Source of the DNA: Orlajensenia sp001423545 | GTDB lineage: Bacteria > Actinomycetota > Actinomycetes > Actinomycetales > Microbacteriaceae | Length of the DNA stretch: 64,000 bases | Assembly (NCBI GenBank): GCA_001423545.1 | Contig: LMOK01000003.1 | Location: 248,001 to 312,000, forward strand | Reading direction: 5' to 3' | Shown here: one piece after another, positions 51,602 to 59,915 of the stretch | Layout of the letters: the number at the start of each line of letters is the position of its first letter | How positions within the stretch are numbered: position 1 is the stretch's first letter | The notes under the pieces: generated by a model | The model's input: the letters and a program-made list of their open reading frames with translations, nothing else | The model's database searches: none | What the model was told of the DNA's origin: nothing | Translations under genes and position numbers: made by a program

Positions 51602-53272
51602 TCACGGCGTCGCTCTCCTCTCGCCTTCCCACTCGGGTCGCGGCACCGAGTCGATGAGCAGTCGCGTGTACGGATGCTGCGGAGCGTCGAGAAGCTCCTC
51701 GGTTCGGCCGCGCTCCACGATCGTTCCCGTCCTCATGACGACGGTCTGCTCGCACACCCGGCGCACGACGGCCAGGTCGTGACTGATGAAGAGGACGGTG
51801 AGGCCGCGCTCGCGGCGGATGCGCTCGACGACGGCGAGGACCTGCGCCTGCACCGACACGTCGAGGGCGCTCGTCGCCTCGTCCATCACGAGGAGGTCGG
51901 GTTCGATCGCCAGCGCCCTCGCTATGGCCACGCGTTGGCGCTGCCCTCCCGACAGAGTGCGCGGCCGCGCTTGCGCGTGCCTCTCCCCGAGTCCCACCTG
52001 GTCGAGGAGGGTGAGCACGCGGGCTCGGGCGTTCGCGGTTCCTCGGGAGTCGTGCAGACGGAGGGCATCCTCGATCGCACGGCCGGCCGTGATCCGTGGG
52101 TCGAGAGACAGGTAGGGATCCTGGAAGACCATCTGCACGGACCGAGCGTGGGCGAGCCGTTCGGCTCGAGTTCGGGCGACCGTGCGCTCTCGGTCCGCGA
52201 TCCGGATGTCACCGGCATCCGCTCGCTCGAGGCCCACGATCATGCGTGCGAGCGTCGACTTGCCCGACCCGGACTCGCCGACGACGCCGAGTGCCTCGCC
52301 GCGCGGGATCTCGAACGAGGCCTCGACCACGGCCGCGACCGACTCCTTGCCCCTGCGGTGGTACTCCTTCGAGAGCGAGCGCACCGAGAGCATCGCGTCG
52401 GCGACGGGTGGGGTGGGCACAGCGAGCGCGACGGGTGGGGTGGGCTCGGCGAGCGCGGCGGGTGGAGTGCTGGGGGCGGCGACCGCCGACTCGCGCGGGC
52501 GCGACAGTGTGGGGGTCGCCGCCAGCAGGCGCTGGGTGTATTCGGCGTGCGGATGCAGGAACACCTCGCGCGCGTCGCCCTGCTCGACGACCCTGCCGGC
52601 GCTGAGCACGACGACGCGATCGCAGATCGAGGCGGCCAGGTTGAGGTCGTGGGTGATGAACAGCATGCCCATGCCGCGGGCGGCACGCTGCTCGGCCAGC
52701 ACCGCGATGATCCCGGCCTGGGTCGTGACGTCGAGCGCCGTCGTCGGTTCGTCGCAGATGAGCAGGTGCGGCGAACTGGTCAGCGCGCCGGCGATCATGA
52801 CGCGCTGCAGCATCCCGCCCGACAGCTCATGCGGATACTGCCGCAGGTGCTCGGCGGGGCGCGGCAGGCCGACGGACTCGAGGAGGGAGAGAGCGGTGGC
52901 CTGCGCCTCGCCGTTCGGCATCCGCTGGCACAACCGCAAGCCCTCGGTGAGGTGATCGCCGATGGTGCGCATCGGGTTGATGCCCGCCCGCGGGTCCTGG
53001 AAGATCATCGACGCCCTCGAGCGTCGCAGCTCGAGGACCTGGCCGGGAGTCGCATCGAGCACCGAGAGACCGCCCAGTCGAACCGCCCCCGTGGTGACGG
53101 CGCCGGAGGGAAGGAGCCCGAGAACCGATCGAGCCGTCAGCGACTTGCCTGAGCCCGATTCGCCGACGAGGCCGACGGTCTCGCCCGCTGCGACGGTGAG
53201 GCTCACGCCGTCGAGCAGTCGGGTGCCGTCGGGGAGGTCGAGGGTGAGCTGGGAGATGTCGAGGAGTGTCAT
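51602..53272 (-). CDS. Fused dipeptide/oligopeptide ABC ATPase (DppD-DppF)
   Basis: A 556-residue protein with two complete ATPase modules. The first (1-260) has VGESGSGKSLTARS, LSGGMLQRVMIAGAL and LICDEPTTALDV; the second (about 300-545) has VGESGSGKSTLARM, LSGGQRQRVAIARAL and LVMDEATSALDVSVQ. They are joined by a Pro/Ala/Thr linker with repeated TPPVALA/TPPVADA units. Each module has the C-terminal oligopeptide tail (HPHAEYTQRLLAAT, APQHPYTRLLIDSVP). It energises import through the DppB/DppC-type permeases. ATG 53272 overlaps the permease stop. Confidence 0.93.
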   Translation of the reverse strand: MTLLDISQLTLDLPDGTRLLDGVSLTVAAGETVGLVGESGSGKSLTARSVLGLLPSGAVTTGAVRLGGLSVLDATPGQVLELRRSRASMIFQDPRAGINPMRTIGDHLTEGLRLCQRMPNGEAQATALSLLESVGLPRPAEHLRQYPHELSGGMLQRVMIAGALTSSPHLLICDEPTTALDVTTQAGIIAVLAEQRAARGMGMLFITHDLNLAASICDRVVVLSAGRVVEQGDAREVFLHPHAEYTQRLLAATPTLSRPRESAVAAPSTPPAALAEPTPPVALAVPTPPVADAMLSVRSLSKEYHRRGKESVAAVVEASFEIPRGEALGVVGESGSGKSTLARMIVGLERADAGDIRIADRERTVARTRAERLAHARSVQMVFQDPYLSLDPRITAGRAIEDALRLHDSRGTANARARVLTLLDQVGLGERHAQARPRTLSGGQRQRVAIARALAIEPDLLVMDEATSALDVSVQAQVLAVVERIRRERGLTVLFISHDLAVVRRVCEQTVVMRTGTIVERGRTEELLDAPQHPYTRLLIDSVPRPEWEGERRATP

Positions 53273-54126
53273 GCGCTGATCCCGCCTCCGATGCGGTCCG
53301 AGAGCTCTTCGCCGATCACGTTGACGGCGACCACGACGAGCACGACCGCGACGGCCGGCACGATCGCCGGCAACACGTAGCCGCCGATGAGTCCTGCCTG
53401 CGCCTCGTTGATCATCGCGCCCCAGTCGGCGGTGGGGGCCTGCACTCCCAGTCCGAGGAAGGACAGCGCTGCGAGCTCGGCGAGCACGTAGCCGAAGTTG
53501 AGGGTGGACTGCGCCCCGATGATCGGGGTCACGTTCGGCAGCACGCGACGCGATGCGATCCACGCGCCGCTGAAGCCCTGCACCCTGTACGCGGCGACGT
53601 ACGGACGGGTGCGCTCGGCGGTGACGAGCGACCGGGTGAGCCGGGCGACGAAGGGCGCATAGGCGATGCTCATCGCGATGACAGGGGCGACCAGCCCCTT
53701 TCCGAACAGGGCCACGGCCATGATCGCGATGAGGAGCGAGGGGAAGGCGAAGACGACGTCGAAGATGCGCCCCAGCACGGCGTCCAGCCAGCCGCCACGC
53801 CATCCGGCGACGAGTCCGAGCAGCACGCCGAGGATCGTCGAGGACACGACCACGAGCAGCGGCGCCAGGAGGGCGGTGCGCGCGCCGTACAACATCCTGC
53901 TCAGGGTGTCGCGGCCGACGGAATCGGTGCCGAGCCAGTGCAGCGTGCTCGGGCCGGCCTGGATGTTGAGCAGGTCGACCTGATCGGGGTCGTACGGGGC
54001 GAGGAAGGGGGCGAACACCGCCCCGAGGCTGAAGACCGCGAGCACGCCGACGCTCGCCAGGAACCAGGTGCTCGAGCGTGGCAGCCGGGGCGCACGGAGC
54101 ACGCGGATGGCGACGGTGGGGGTCAT
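53269..54126 (-). CDS. Peptide ABC permease (DppC type)
   Basis: A 285-residue permease: an N-terminal helix, the DppC-typical PYDPDQVDLLNIQAGPSTLHWLGTDSVGRDTLSRMLYGARTAL, five further helices, and EAA-loop-like AAYRVQGFSGAWIASRRVLPNVTP. It pairs with the DppB-type protein whose stop overlaps its ATG (54126). Third transporter gene in the operon. Confidence 0.93.
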   Translation of the reverse strand: MTPTVAIRVLRAPRLPRSSTWFLASVGVLAVFSLGAVFAPFLAPYDPDQVDLLNIQAGPSTLHWLGTDSVGRDTLSRMLYGARTALLAPLLVVVSSTILGVLLGLVAGWRGGWLDAVLGRIFDVVFAFPSLLIAIMAVALFGKGLVAPVIAMSIAYAPFVARLTRSLVTAERTRPYVAAYRVQGFSGAWIASRRVLPNVTPIIGAQSTLNFGYVLAELAALSFLGLGVQAPTADWGAMINEAQAGLIGGYVLPAIVPAVAVVLVVVAVNVIGEELSDRIGGGISA

Positions 54127-55082
54127 CGGGCACCAGCTCCTGCTGCGGATCGAGGGTCGACCCAGGGTTCGAGGACGTCGATGACGGCGTTCACCACGAC
54201 GAAGGCCGTCACGACGAGCAGCACGATCGCCTGCACCACGGGGAAGTCGAGGCGGTCCACCGACTGCACGAGCAGGGAGCCGATGCCGGACAACCCGAAC
54301 GCCGCCTCCACGATGGCGCTCGCCACGAGCAGCCCCGCGACGAGGACGCCGCTCACGGTCAGGATCGGGCCGAGGGAGTTGCGGAGGACGTGACGACGGA
54401 TCACGGCGCTGCGCGTCAGGCCACGACTCGTCGCCACCTCGACGTGCTCCCGGCCGAGTTGGTCGACCATCGAGGATCGGGTCACCTTGCTGACGAGCAC
54501 GACGAACACGATCGCGAGGGCGATCGAGGGCAGCACGAGGTGGTAGAGCGTGTCGACGAACCCGCCGTCGCCGGAACCGAAGGACGGGAACCACCCGAGC
54601 TGCACGGCGAAGACGGCGATGAGCACGATCGAGCAGACGAACGACGGAATCGCCCCGAGCACTGTGAGACCGATCAGCACTGCCCTGTCCATCAGTCGCC
54701 CGCGATTGATGGCGGCGACGATGCCGGCGGCCAGGCCGACCACGGCGATCATCGTGCCCGCCATCACCACCAGGCCGAGCGTGATCGGCAGACGTTCGCC
54801 GATGACGAGCGAGACGTCCTGTCGATACTGCAGCGAGCGCCCGAAGTCACCGTGGAGCACTCCGACGAGCCAGTTCAGGTACTGCTGCCACGGCGGGAGG
54901 TCGAGCCCGTACTGGGCCGAGACCTGGGCGACGGCCTCGGCGCTCGGCTTGCGCCCTCGCAACAGGAAGCTCACGGGATCGCCGGGCACCAGGAACCGGG
55001 AGAAGAACACCAGCATGGAGGCGAGCAGAAGGGTGAGCAGCAGTGCACCGAGCTTGCCTGCGACCCGACGAGCGGCGGTCAT
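54123..55082 (-). CDS. Peptide ABC permease (DppB type)
   Basis: A 319-residue permease: first helix LGALLLTLLLASMLVFFSRFLVPGDPV, YGLDLPPWQQYLNWLVGVLHGDFGRSLQYRQDV, a hallmark of DppB proteins, and the EAA region TSRGLTRSAVIRRHVLRNSLGPILTV. ATG 55082 overlaps no upstream gene; a 10-bp stem-loop (55090-55115) lies between it and the binding-protein gene. Confidence 0.93.
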   Translation of the reverse strand: MTAARRVAGKLGALLLTLLLASMLVFFSRFLVPGDPVSFLLRGRKPSAEAVAQVSAQYGLDLPPWQQYLNWLVGVLHGDFGRSLQYRQDVSLVIGERLPITLGLVVMAGTMIAVVGLAAGIVAAINRGRLMDRAVLIGLTVLGAIPSFVCSIVLIAVFAVQLGWFPSFGSGDGGFVDTLYHLVLPSIALAIVFVVLVSKVTRSSMVDQLGREHVEVATSRGLTRSAVIRRHVLRNSLGPILTVSGVLVAGLLVASAIVEAAFGLSGIGSLLVQSVDRLDFPVVQAIVLLVVTAFVVVNAVIDVLEPWVDPRSAAGAGAR

Positions 55083-55089
55083 CCAGTGA

Positions 55090-55115
55090 CCGCCTCTCCG
55101 CCGACGGGGAGGCGG
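55090..55115. terminator. Stem-loop between binding-protein and permease genes
   Basis: CCGCCTCTCC (55090-55099) pairs with GGGGAGGCGG (55106-55115) over 10 bp with one G-U pair and a 6-nt loop. As in the sugar operon, it directly follows the solute-binding-protein gene and could set its higher expression. Confidence 0.6.
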
Positions 55116-55127
55116 CGGCCCCCGCGG

Positions 55128-56789
55128 CTAGCGTGCGCCAATGGAAGCCGCCCAGGGGGCGTAGAGGAATGCGACGGAGGGGGCGACGCCGGTGATGCGC
55201 TTGCCGAGGAAGAGCGTCGTCGGCGCTTCGTAGAGCGGGAGCCACGGCAGCTGCTCGTTCGCGATCCTCTGCGCCTGCGCTGTCTTCTCGGAGCGCGCCG
55301 CCGGGTCGTCGATCGCGATGGCCTCGGTGACCACGGCATCGAAGTCGGCGTCGCTCCACTCGCCGTAGTTGCTGAACTCGCCGGTGCGCAGCACGGAGTA
55401 CATCTCGAGCGGATCGGGGCTCGACAGGTACCAGGAGGTGTAGAAGAGGTCCACGCCCTCTCGAGCGCTCGGGTCCGAGAAGAGGGCCGTGTAGGCGCTG
55501 GGGGTGACCGTTTCGATCGTCGCCGTCAGCCCGATCGACTTCGCCGCCGCTGCAGTCGCCTGAGCGTAGACGGCGAAATCGCTGCTGATGGGGGCGGTCA
55601 CATAGGTGATCTCCTCACCCGTGGCCCCGGCCTCCTCGACCAGCTTCCTGGCCGCGTCGAGGTCGTACGGATACTCCTCGAGGCCGTCGAACGCCGCGGA
55701 GACGCTCTGATCGCTGGCGCCCACCCAGACCGAAGACGTCGTCAACGCGTTCGTCGGCGTGCCGTATCCCTTCAGCGCGGCATCCACGATGCCCTGTCGG
55801 TCGAGCGCCATCAGCAGCGCCTTGCGCACGCGCAGGTCGCCGAGCGGTCCGTCGAGGTTCGACACGATGAGGCTCGAGACCGCGGTGTTGAGGCCGAAGA
55901 GCATGTCGCCCTGATCTGAGGACCGGAGCTGCGGCACCGCATCGGCGGGGATCATCCAGCCGCCGTCGACCTCACCCGACTTCAGCGCATTGCTGCGCGC
56001 ATTCGGGTCGGCCATGAAGAGGAACGTGACCTCCCCTGACCTGGCCGCATTCTCGGCGTCCCAGTATCCGTCGTAGCGCTCCAGCGTGATGCTCTCACCC
56101 GACTTCCAGCCACCGAAGCTGAACGGTCCTGTGCAGTTCACGCCACCCGTCGAGTTGCCGTAGTCGGCTCCCTTCTCGGCGAGAGTGTCGGCCGACTCGA
56201 CGACGCCGGCCGAACCGCCCATCGCGAGGTTGAACTGCGAGTCGGGAGTCGCCTCGGTCACGGTGACCTCGCTGTCGCCGGTCTGCTCGATCGATGTGAC
56301 GTTCTGGTAGACCGAGAACCACGACGAGCCGACGGCCGGGTCGAGGTGACGACTCATCGACGCCACGACGTCGGCAGCGGTCATGATCGTTCCGTCGTGG
56401 AACGTCACGCCGTCGCGGATCTCGTAGACCCACGTCGTCGGCGTCGGATGCGAGAACGATTCCGCGAGCCCGGGCGACAACGTGTAGTCGGGGTTCAGCC
56501 GGAGCAGGGATTCGCACACGTTGGCCAGGACCTGGTTGTCGGAGTAGTCGAAGGCGTAGGCGTAGTCGAGCGAGTACGGCTCGGCGTAGCTCGCCCAGGT
56601 GAACGAGTCGATGTCGCCGGATGGCGCATCCGTCTGAGCCGTGAGTTCCCATTCGGCGGGGTCGGTGCTCTGGGGCGACGGGGGCGTGCACCCGCTCAGG
56701 GCGACGACGGCGCTCAGGCCGACGGCTACCGCGACGGTCGCGGACGCGCGACTGCGTCGTCGCACGGCAGGGGTGGTCGATCGTGACAT
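55128..56789 (-). CDS. Peptide/nickel-type (family 5) solute-binding lipoprotein
   Basis: A 553-residue lipoprotein: signal peptide with lipobox LSGC (Cys34), then the SBP_bac_5 domain with NVCESLLRLNPDYTLSPGLAESF, WVYEIRDGVTFHDGTIMTAADVV, RKALLMALDRQGIVD and a C-terminal EQLPWLPLYEA. It captures the substrate outside the cell. ATG 56789 has GAGGAG at the right distance; ATG 56795 is too close to it. The preceding amidohydrolase gene ends 16 bp upstream, so they are in one operon; the ligand may be the amidohydrolase substrate. Confidence 0.93.
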   Translation of the reverse strand: MSRSTTPAVRRRSRASATVAVAVGLSAVVALSGCTPPSPQSTDPAEWELTAQTDAPSGDIDSFTWASYAEPYSLDYAYAFDYSDNQVLANVCESLLRLNPDYTLSPGLAESFSHPTPTTWVYEIRDGVTFHDGTIMTAADVVASMSRHLDPAVGSSWFSVYQNVTSIEQTGDSEVTVTEATPDSQFNLAMGGSAGVVESADTLAEKGADYGNSTGGVNCTGPFSFGGWKSGESITLERYDGYWDAENAARSGEVTFLFMADPNARSNALKSGEVDGGWMIPADAVPQLRSSDQGDMLFGLNTAVSSLIVSNLDGPLGDLRVRKALLMALDRQGIVDAALKGYGTPTNALTTSSVWVGASDQSVSAAFDGLEEYPYDLDAARKLVEEAGATGEEITYVTAPISSDFAVYAQATAAAAKSIGLTATIETVTPSAYTALFSDPSAREGVDLFYTSWYLSSPDPLEMYSVLRTGEFSNYGEWSDADFDAVVTEAIAIDDPAARSEKTAQAQRIANEQLPWLPLYEAPTTLFLGKRITGVAPSVAFLYAPWAASIGAR

Positions 56790-56805
56790 GGACATGCTCC
56801 TCGGT

Positions 56806-58464
56806 TCAGGCGGTGCGGGAGTAGGCTGGCGCGCCCTCGATCCAGGTGGAGGCCACGGTCGAGCCGTGGATCTCCTCTGGGGGAAGGCCGAAAGGGTCGG
56901 GGTCGAGCACGACGAGGTTCGCGAGATAGCCGACCCGGATGTACCCGGTGTCGCGGTCGCGGTGGTTCACGTAGGCGGTGCCCGACGTGTAGGCGGCCAT
57001 CGCCGTGGCGAGGTCCAGGCGCTGGTGGTCGCCGCCGAGCGGCTCGTAGACCTCGCCGGGTGCGATCCGGTTGACGGCGATGTGGATGGCGTCCATGGGG
57101 TCGGCACTCGAGACCGGCCAGTCGCTTCCCGCCGCGAGCCTGACCCCGTGGCGCACGAGGTCGCCGAACGGATACTGCCTCGCCTCGGCGCCGTCCTGCA
57201 GGAACGGCAGCGTGAGTTCGTCGATCTGGTCCTCGTGGGTCGCCCACAACGCCTGGATGTTGGCCACGGCGCCGAGCTCCGCGAAACGGGCGGTCTCGAC
57301 CTCTTCCACGATCTGCAGGTGGGCGAGGTGATGCCGGCCGTCGGTGGCACCGTTCTGGTCGCGCGCCGCCTCGACAGCGTCGAGGGCCTCTCGAACGGCT
57401 CTGTCGCCGAGGGCGTGGAAGTGCACCTGCATGCCTGCGGCATCCAGCTCCGTGACGACCTGCTGCAGGAACCCGGGGTCGATGAAGGAGAGTCCGCTGT
57501 TCCCGGTGTCGTGGCCGTGACCGTCGCGGTAGGGCGCGAGCATCGCAGCCGTCTGGTTCTCGGCGACGCCGTCGACCATGATCTTCGTGGTGCCGAGCGT
57601 GTATCGCTCGGTCGAGCCATGCGCGGCCAGCACGTCCCGCCGCTCGACCATCTCCTCGACCTGCTCGATGCCGCGGTCTCGCTCCCACCACTGCGCGCCG
57701 ACCACGTGCACGCGCAGCGTGCCCTCGGCGACCGCTCGCCTGTAGACGGCGTCGATGTCCTCGACTCCCGAGAGGCTGCCGATCATCGCGTCCTGCCAGC
57801 CGGTGATGCCGAGCGCGACGAGCTCGTCCTGGGCCCGCAGCAGTCCGGCGTAGGCCAGCTCGGCACCGATCCCGGGCCGCACGGCGTCGAAGAGGCGCTC
57901 GGCGCCCTCGTGGAACGTTCCGGCCGGGTATCCGTCGCCGTCGCGCTCGATACGACCGTCGACGGGGTCGGGCGTCGAGGCGTCGAGGCCCGCCGCCTCG
58001 ATCGCGGCCGTGTTGACCCAGGCGCTGTGGTGATCCCGGCTCGACACGAGCACCGGGCGGTCGGGCACTACGGCATCCAGCAGGTCACGGGTCGGCGCTC
58101 CGCCCGGGAAGTGGTCCATCGACCAGCCGCCGCCGAGGATCCACGGCTCCTCCGGGTTCGCGTCGGCGTAGGCCCGCACCATCTCGATGGCCTGCCCGGC
58201 GTCGCCCGCTGCCGTGAGGTCGCAGAGGAGCATCTCGACACCGGCCCCGACCGGATGCACGTGCGCATCCTGGAAGCCCGGGCTCAGCAGGGCGCCGTGG
58301 AGGTGCACGATGCGGGTGCGCTCGTCGGTGATGGCCTCGGATTCGGATTCGGGGACGATCGCGGTGATCCGATCGCCGGTCACGCCGACGGCGTGGCCGG
58401 ACAACGGCGCACCGACGCCCGTGAAGACGGCTCCTCCGGTGAACAACAGGTCGACAGCTGGCAC
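56806..58464 (-). CDS. YtcJ-like amidohydrolase (amidohydrolase family 3)
   Basis: A 552-residue metal-dependent amidohydrolase: LLSPGFQDAHVHPVGAG (metal HxH), a WILGGGWSMDHFPGGAP block, GVTTKIMVDG-like TLGTTKIMVDG, VHFHALGDRAV, HLAHLQIV and the metal aspartate in LAAGSDWPV. This is the YtcJ/NfdA type, acting on N-acyl or N-formyl compounds. GTG 58464 follows GAGGGG. First gene of the operon amidohydrolase-binding protein-DppB-DppC-DppDF, so it may process the imported compound in the cytosol. The divergent TetR protein probably regulates it. Confidence 0.9.
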   Translation of the reverse strand: MPAVDLLFTGGAVFTGVGAPLSGHAVGVTGDRITAIVPESESEAITDERTRIVHLHGALLSPGFQDAHVHPVGAGVEMLLCDLTAAGDAGQAIEMVRAYADANPEEPWILGGGWSMDHFPGGAPTRDLLDAVVPDRPVLVSSRDHHSAWVNTAAIEAAGLDASTPDPVDGRIERDGDGYPAGTFHEGAERLFDAVRPGIGAELAYAGLLRAQDELVALGITGWQDAMIGSLSGVEDIDAVYRRAVAEGTLRVHVVGAQWWERDRGIEQVEEMVERRDVLAAHGSTERYTLGTTKIMVDGVAENQTAAMLAPYRDGHGHDTGNSGLSFIDPGFLQQVVTELDAAGMQVHFHALGDRAVREALDAVEAARDQNGATDGRHHLAHLQIVEEVETARFAELGAVANIQALWATHEDQIDELTLPFLQDGAEARQYPFGDLVRHGVRLAAGSDWPVSSADPMDAIHIAVNRIAPGEVYEPLGGDHQRLDLATAMAAYTSGTAYVNHRDRDTGYIRVGYLANLVVLDPDPFGLPPEEIHGSTVASTWIEGAPAYSRTA

Positions 58465-58525
58465 AGCACCCCTCGCTTCCTCGTGATCGGGTCGGTCAGG
58501 TGAGACAACCACGGCGAATCTGCAA

Positions 58526-58542
58526 TGTCAACAGTGTTGACA
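58526..58542. promoter_or_regulatory. Palindromic operator carrying two -35 boxes
   Basis: TGTCAACA-G-TGTTGACA is a perfect 17-bp palindrome. Its right end TTGACA (58537-58542) is a consensus -35 for the plus-strand TetR gene (TTACAC at 58561-58566 as -10). Its left end is TTGACA on the minus strand for the amidohydrolase operon. A repressor bound here would block both promoters. Confidence 0.8.
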
Positions 58543-58675
58543 GCGGTGTTTACACAAGCGTTACACTGGCCATCCGACCCGAGCCCGGCTGCGACGCGGC
58601 AACGTCATCGCACCGTGGGTCCGTGGCAATGGGGCGCCGTGGCACGATGGACGCAACGAACGAGGAAGAGGAGCG

Positions 58676-59374
58676 ATGGCGACTGCGACTGGAGCTGCCC
58701 GCCGGCGCGACGACGGTTCGACCCCTGCTCGAGCGCGGCTCGACCGGGACTCGATCATCGCCGCCGGTCTGGAACTCGCTGCCGGTTCGGGCACGGCATC
58801 CATCTCGGTGCGCGAGCTCGGCGCCCATCTCGGCGCGGATCCGACCGCCATCTACAGGCACTTCCGCAGCAAGGACCACCTCATGCAGGCCCTGCTCGAC
58901 GAGCTCACCGCCCGCAGCCTGGCCGAGGTGACGGCCGATCCCTCCGAGTGGCGGGAGCGGCTCCGGCAACTCGCCGCGTCGACGCTGGCCCAGTACGTCG
59001 CCTACCCGGCGGTCGGCGCCGAGGCCATCATCCTGACGACCCACGGGCCCGCGGAACTCGACGCCATCGAGTTCATGCTCCAGGCGTTCGCCGAGGCCGG
59101 GCTGTCAGGCGAGGACCTCGTGCGCCACTACGCCCTGATGGCCACTCACGTGCTCTCGAGCGCCGCCGGTATCGCGCGCGGCCGCGGCGAGCGTGATCCC
59201 GTGAGCGGCGCAGGGCCGTGGTTCGAAGGGCCGATCCTCGCGGATCCGCGCAAGTATCCGCTCATCACGGCGTACAGCACGCAACTCACCGACCTCGAGG
59301 ACGTCGCCCTGTTCACGCTCGGAGTCGAGGCGGTCATCCAGTCCGCCGAGCGGACTGCGGCTCGTTCCGATTAG
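58676..59374 (+). CDS. TetR-family regulator
   Basis: A 232-residue repressor: HTH (about 25-70) with DSIIAAGLELAAGSGTASISVRELGAHLGADPTAIYRHFRSKDHL, then a TetR_C-type ligand domain with ILTTHGPAELDAIEFMLQAFAEAG. ATG 58676 follows AGAGGAG, with a leader of about 100 nt from the palindromic promoter. Divergent from the amidohydrolase/peptide ABC operon, which it probably represses. Its stop overlaps the opposing SnoaL-like gene by four bases. Confidence 0.92.
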   Translation: MATATGAARRRDDGSTPARARLDRDSIIAAGLELAAGSGTASISVRELGAHLGADPTAIYRHFRSKDHLMQALLDELTARSLAEVTADPSEWRERLRQLAASTLAQYVAYPAVGAEAIILTTHGPAELDAIEFMLQAFAEAGLSGEDLVRHYALMATHVLSSAAGIARGRGERDPVSGAGPWFEGPILADPRKYPLITAYSTQLTDLEDVALFTLGVEAVIQSAERTAARSD

Positions 59375-59721
59375 CTCACGTCGACGGTGTACGAGATGAT
59401 CTCGGTCACGGTGCCGTCGTCGAAGTCGTAGATGTCGCACGACGCCACGACGGAGACCTCTCCCCCGGCCTCGGTGTAGCGGGCCAGGCTGTCGACCACC
59501 ACGCTGTCCTCGCCCACCACGGTGCGGAAGCGCTGGAACTCGGTGGTGACGTCGGCGAGGTCGGCCGCGGTGCCACGGCAGAGCTTCGCGACGGCATCGC
59601 GCCCGAGCACAGGGTCGGCACCGACGAGGCTCCAGACGACGTCGTCGGCGAGATGCGGCAGCGCGTCCTCGAAGCGGTGACTGGAGAAGGCTCGCGCGAT
59701 CTCCTCGGGAGTGGCATCCAT
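59371..59721 (-). CDS. SnoaL/NTF2-like protein
   Basis: A 116-residue protein with the alpha+beta-barrel NTF2-like pattern: AFSSHRFEDALPHLADDVVWSLVGADPVLGRDAVAKLC at the start and a strand-rich second half (SVVVDSLARYTEAGGEVSVVASCDIYDFDDG) ending ISYTVDVS. Such small barrels act as isomerases, hydrolases or binding proteins; no catalytic set stands out. ATG 59721 follows AAAGGA. Confidence 0.85.
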   Translation of the reverse strand: MDATPEEIARAFSSHRFEDALPHLADDVVWSLVGADPVLGRDAVAKLCRGTAADLADVTTEFQRFRTVVGEDSVVVDSLARYTEAGGEVSVVASCDIYDFDDGTVTEIISYTVDVS

Positions 59722-59915
59722 GGTCCGTCCTTTCCCTCGCGGCACGCATCGTTGCGGGCTTGGGCCTCACGGTAGTCGCGCCCGCCCCGGGGCGGTAGCG
59801 CTGGGGCCATCCAGGAGAGCCCGCGCAGCCCGCCGCGTTTCGGGATGTTAGGGTCGCAGCGCGAGGTCGCCAGCGTCCTCGGACATCGTCCAGTACCGCC
59901 CGGGGGAAATTCCAC

